DNA from: Bacteroidia bacterium
Lineage (GTDB): Bacteria > Bacteroidota > Bacteroidia > SpSt-205
Assembly: GCA_025060275.1 (NCBI GenBank)
Contig: JANXCJ010000109.1
Coordinates: forward strand, 1 to 6,991
Length of the DNA: 6,991 bases
Direction of reading: 5' to 3'
Both the position numbers and the translations under genes were made by a program. A model generated the notes under the pieces. That model saw only the letters and a program-made list of their open reading frames with translations. It was not told where the DNA came from and did no database searches. Numbering within the stretch: the stretch's first letter is position 1; each line of letters opens with the position of its first letter. Shown here one piece after another: positions 6,664 to 6,991 of this stretch.

Positions 6664-6991
6664 ATGTATCGCCATCCTACACCACCTTCTGCATTTTTCG
6701 TGCGCAACAGACAGCGTCTTACTGCTCTGCTTCCACCAGGAGTGGCAGCAATACTTTTCGCAAATGAGGTGCTTGCTGGTGAAGCAGACTCGGCTCTTCC
6801 CTTTCAGCAAAATAGTAATTACTACTACCTCACAGGAATAGAGACACCGGTAGGTATTCTGTGGTTATTTCCAGATGCTCCAGCGGAGAACATGCGAGAG
6901 GTTCTCTTTATTCAGCCGCCTTCGCCTGAAAAGAAGTTATGGGAAGGATGGAGTTACAACATAGAGGAGGCCCAGGCTCGTAGCGGTGTCC
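6664..6991 (+). CDS. pepP: Xaa-Pro aminopeptidase, N-terminal part (continues beyond window)
   Basis: Aminopeptidase P removes the N-terminal residue from peptides whose second residue is proline; it is normally a cytoplasmic metalloenzyme with two metal ions. Only 109 codons are present, covering most of the AMP_N domain that precedes the catalytic 'pita-bread' domain. Supporting motifs are FFVRNRQRLTALLPPGVAAILF (split here as residues 11-20 and 21-32), the strongly conserved FQQNSNYYYLTG (47-58), LWLFP (66-70), and the ILF-type strand then PSPEKKLWEGW (86-96). The metal ligands lie in the missing part, so catalytic competence cannot be judged. Full-length relatives run about 430-460 residues. 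ATG 6664 is chosen because it sits just before the family's usual N-terminal RN..RL segment and 16 bases after the ccmF stop. A PepQ-type prolidase lacks this degree of match to the FQQxSNFYYLTG motif. Confidence 0.9.
   Translation, partial: MYRHPTPPSAFFVRNRQRLTALLPPGVAAILFANEVLAGEADSALPFQQNSNYYYLTGIETPVGILWLFPDAPAENMREVLFIQPPSPEKKLWEGWSYNIEEAQARSGV

Noticed and set aside
6614..6841. Plus-strand open frame of 75 codons spanning the ccmF/pepP junction
   Set aside because: It overlaps the end of ccmF and the start of pepP in a different frame; both flanking genes have clear family matches in their own frames.
1..6991. Possible undescribed defence, mobile or biosynthetic system
   Set aside because: All six genes belong to well-known housekeeping families, and there are no direct repeats, integrase or transposase remnants, or unexplained long gaps.

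Overview
The window looks like ordinary chromosomal DNA from a member of the Bacteroidota or a close relative. Four things suggest this. Base composition is close to balanced. No gene start has a convincing Shine-Dalgarno sequence. Bacteroidota-type -7 boxes (TAnnTTTG) sit directly in front of the first genes of the apparent transcription units. The gene order efp-accB-accC and the sequence style of the acyl-CoA dehydrogenase, EF-P and CcmF proteins also match that phylum as I know it. This assignment is inferred from family resemblance; no search was run.

Layout: on the minus strand, positions 1-1362 hold the first 454 codons of a long acyl-CoA dehydrogenase whose C-terminus lies beyond the left edge. 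A 64-bp divergent intergenic region (1363-1426) separates it from a plus-strand series: efp (1427-1993), accB (1998-2495), accC (2498-3844), a 919-residue CcmF-type cytochrome c haem lyase subunit (3888-6647), and the first 109 codons of a PepP-type Xaa-Pro aminopeptidase (6664 to the right edge). The intergenic gaps are 4, 2, 43 and 16 bp. No gene-free stretch exceeds 64 bp. I see no tRNA, rRNA, CRISPR array, insertion sequence, origin or convincing terminator.

Function: efp, accB and accC are tightly packed and almost certainly cotranscribed. AccB (biotin carrier) and AccC (biotin carboxylase) form the first half-reaction of acetyl-CoA carboxylase, the committed step of fatty acid synthesis; accA and accD are not in the window. 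EF-P helps ribosomes through polyproline stretches, and the AccB linker encoded just downstream carries a PPP triplet. The divergent gene encodes a fatty acid beta-oxidation enzyme, so fatty acid breakdown and synthesis genes face away from one another across one short promoter region. The promoter-proximal sequences of the two genes are near mirror images. CcmF (haem attachment to c-type cytochromes) and PepP (peptide trimming) have no obvious pathway link to the upstream genes, and each has its own possible -7 box.

No undescribed multi-gene system is visible. The most noteworthy signals are the mirrored, possibly leaderless divergent promoters, the recurrence of -7 boxes right next to start codons, the efp/PPP-accB pairing, and the large periplasmic domain of CcmF.
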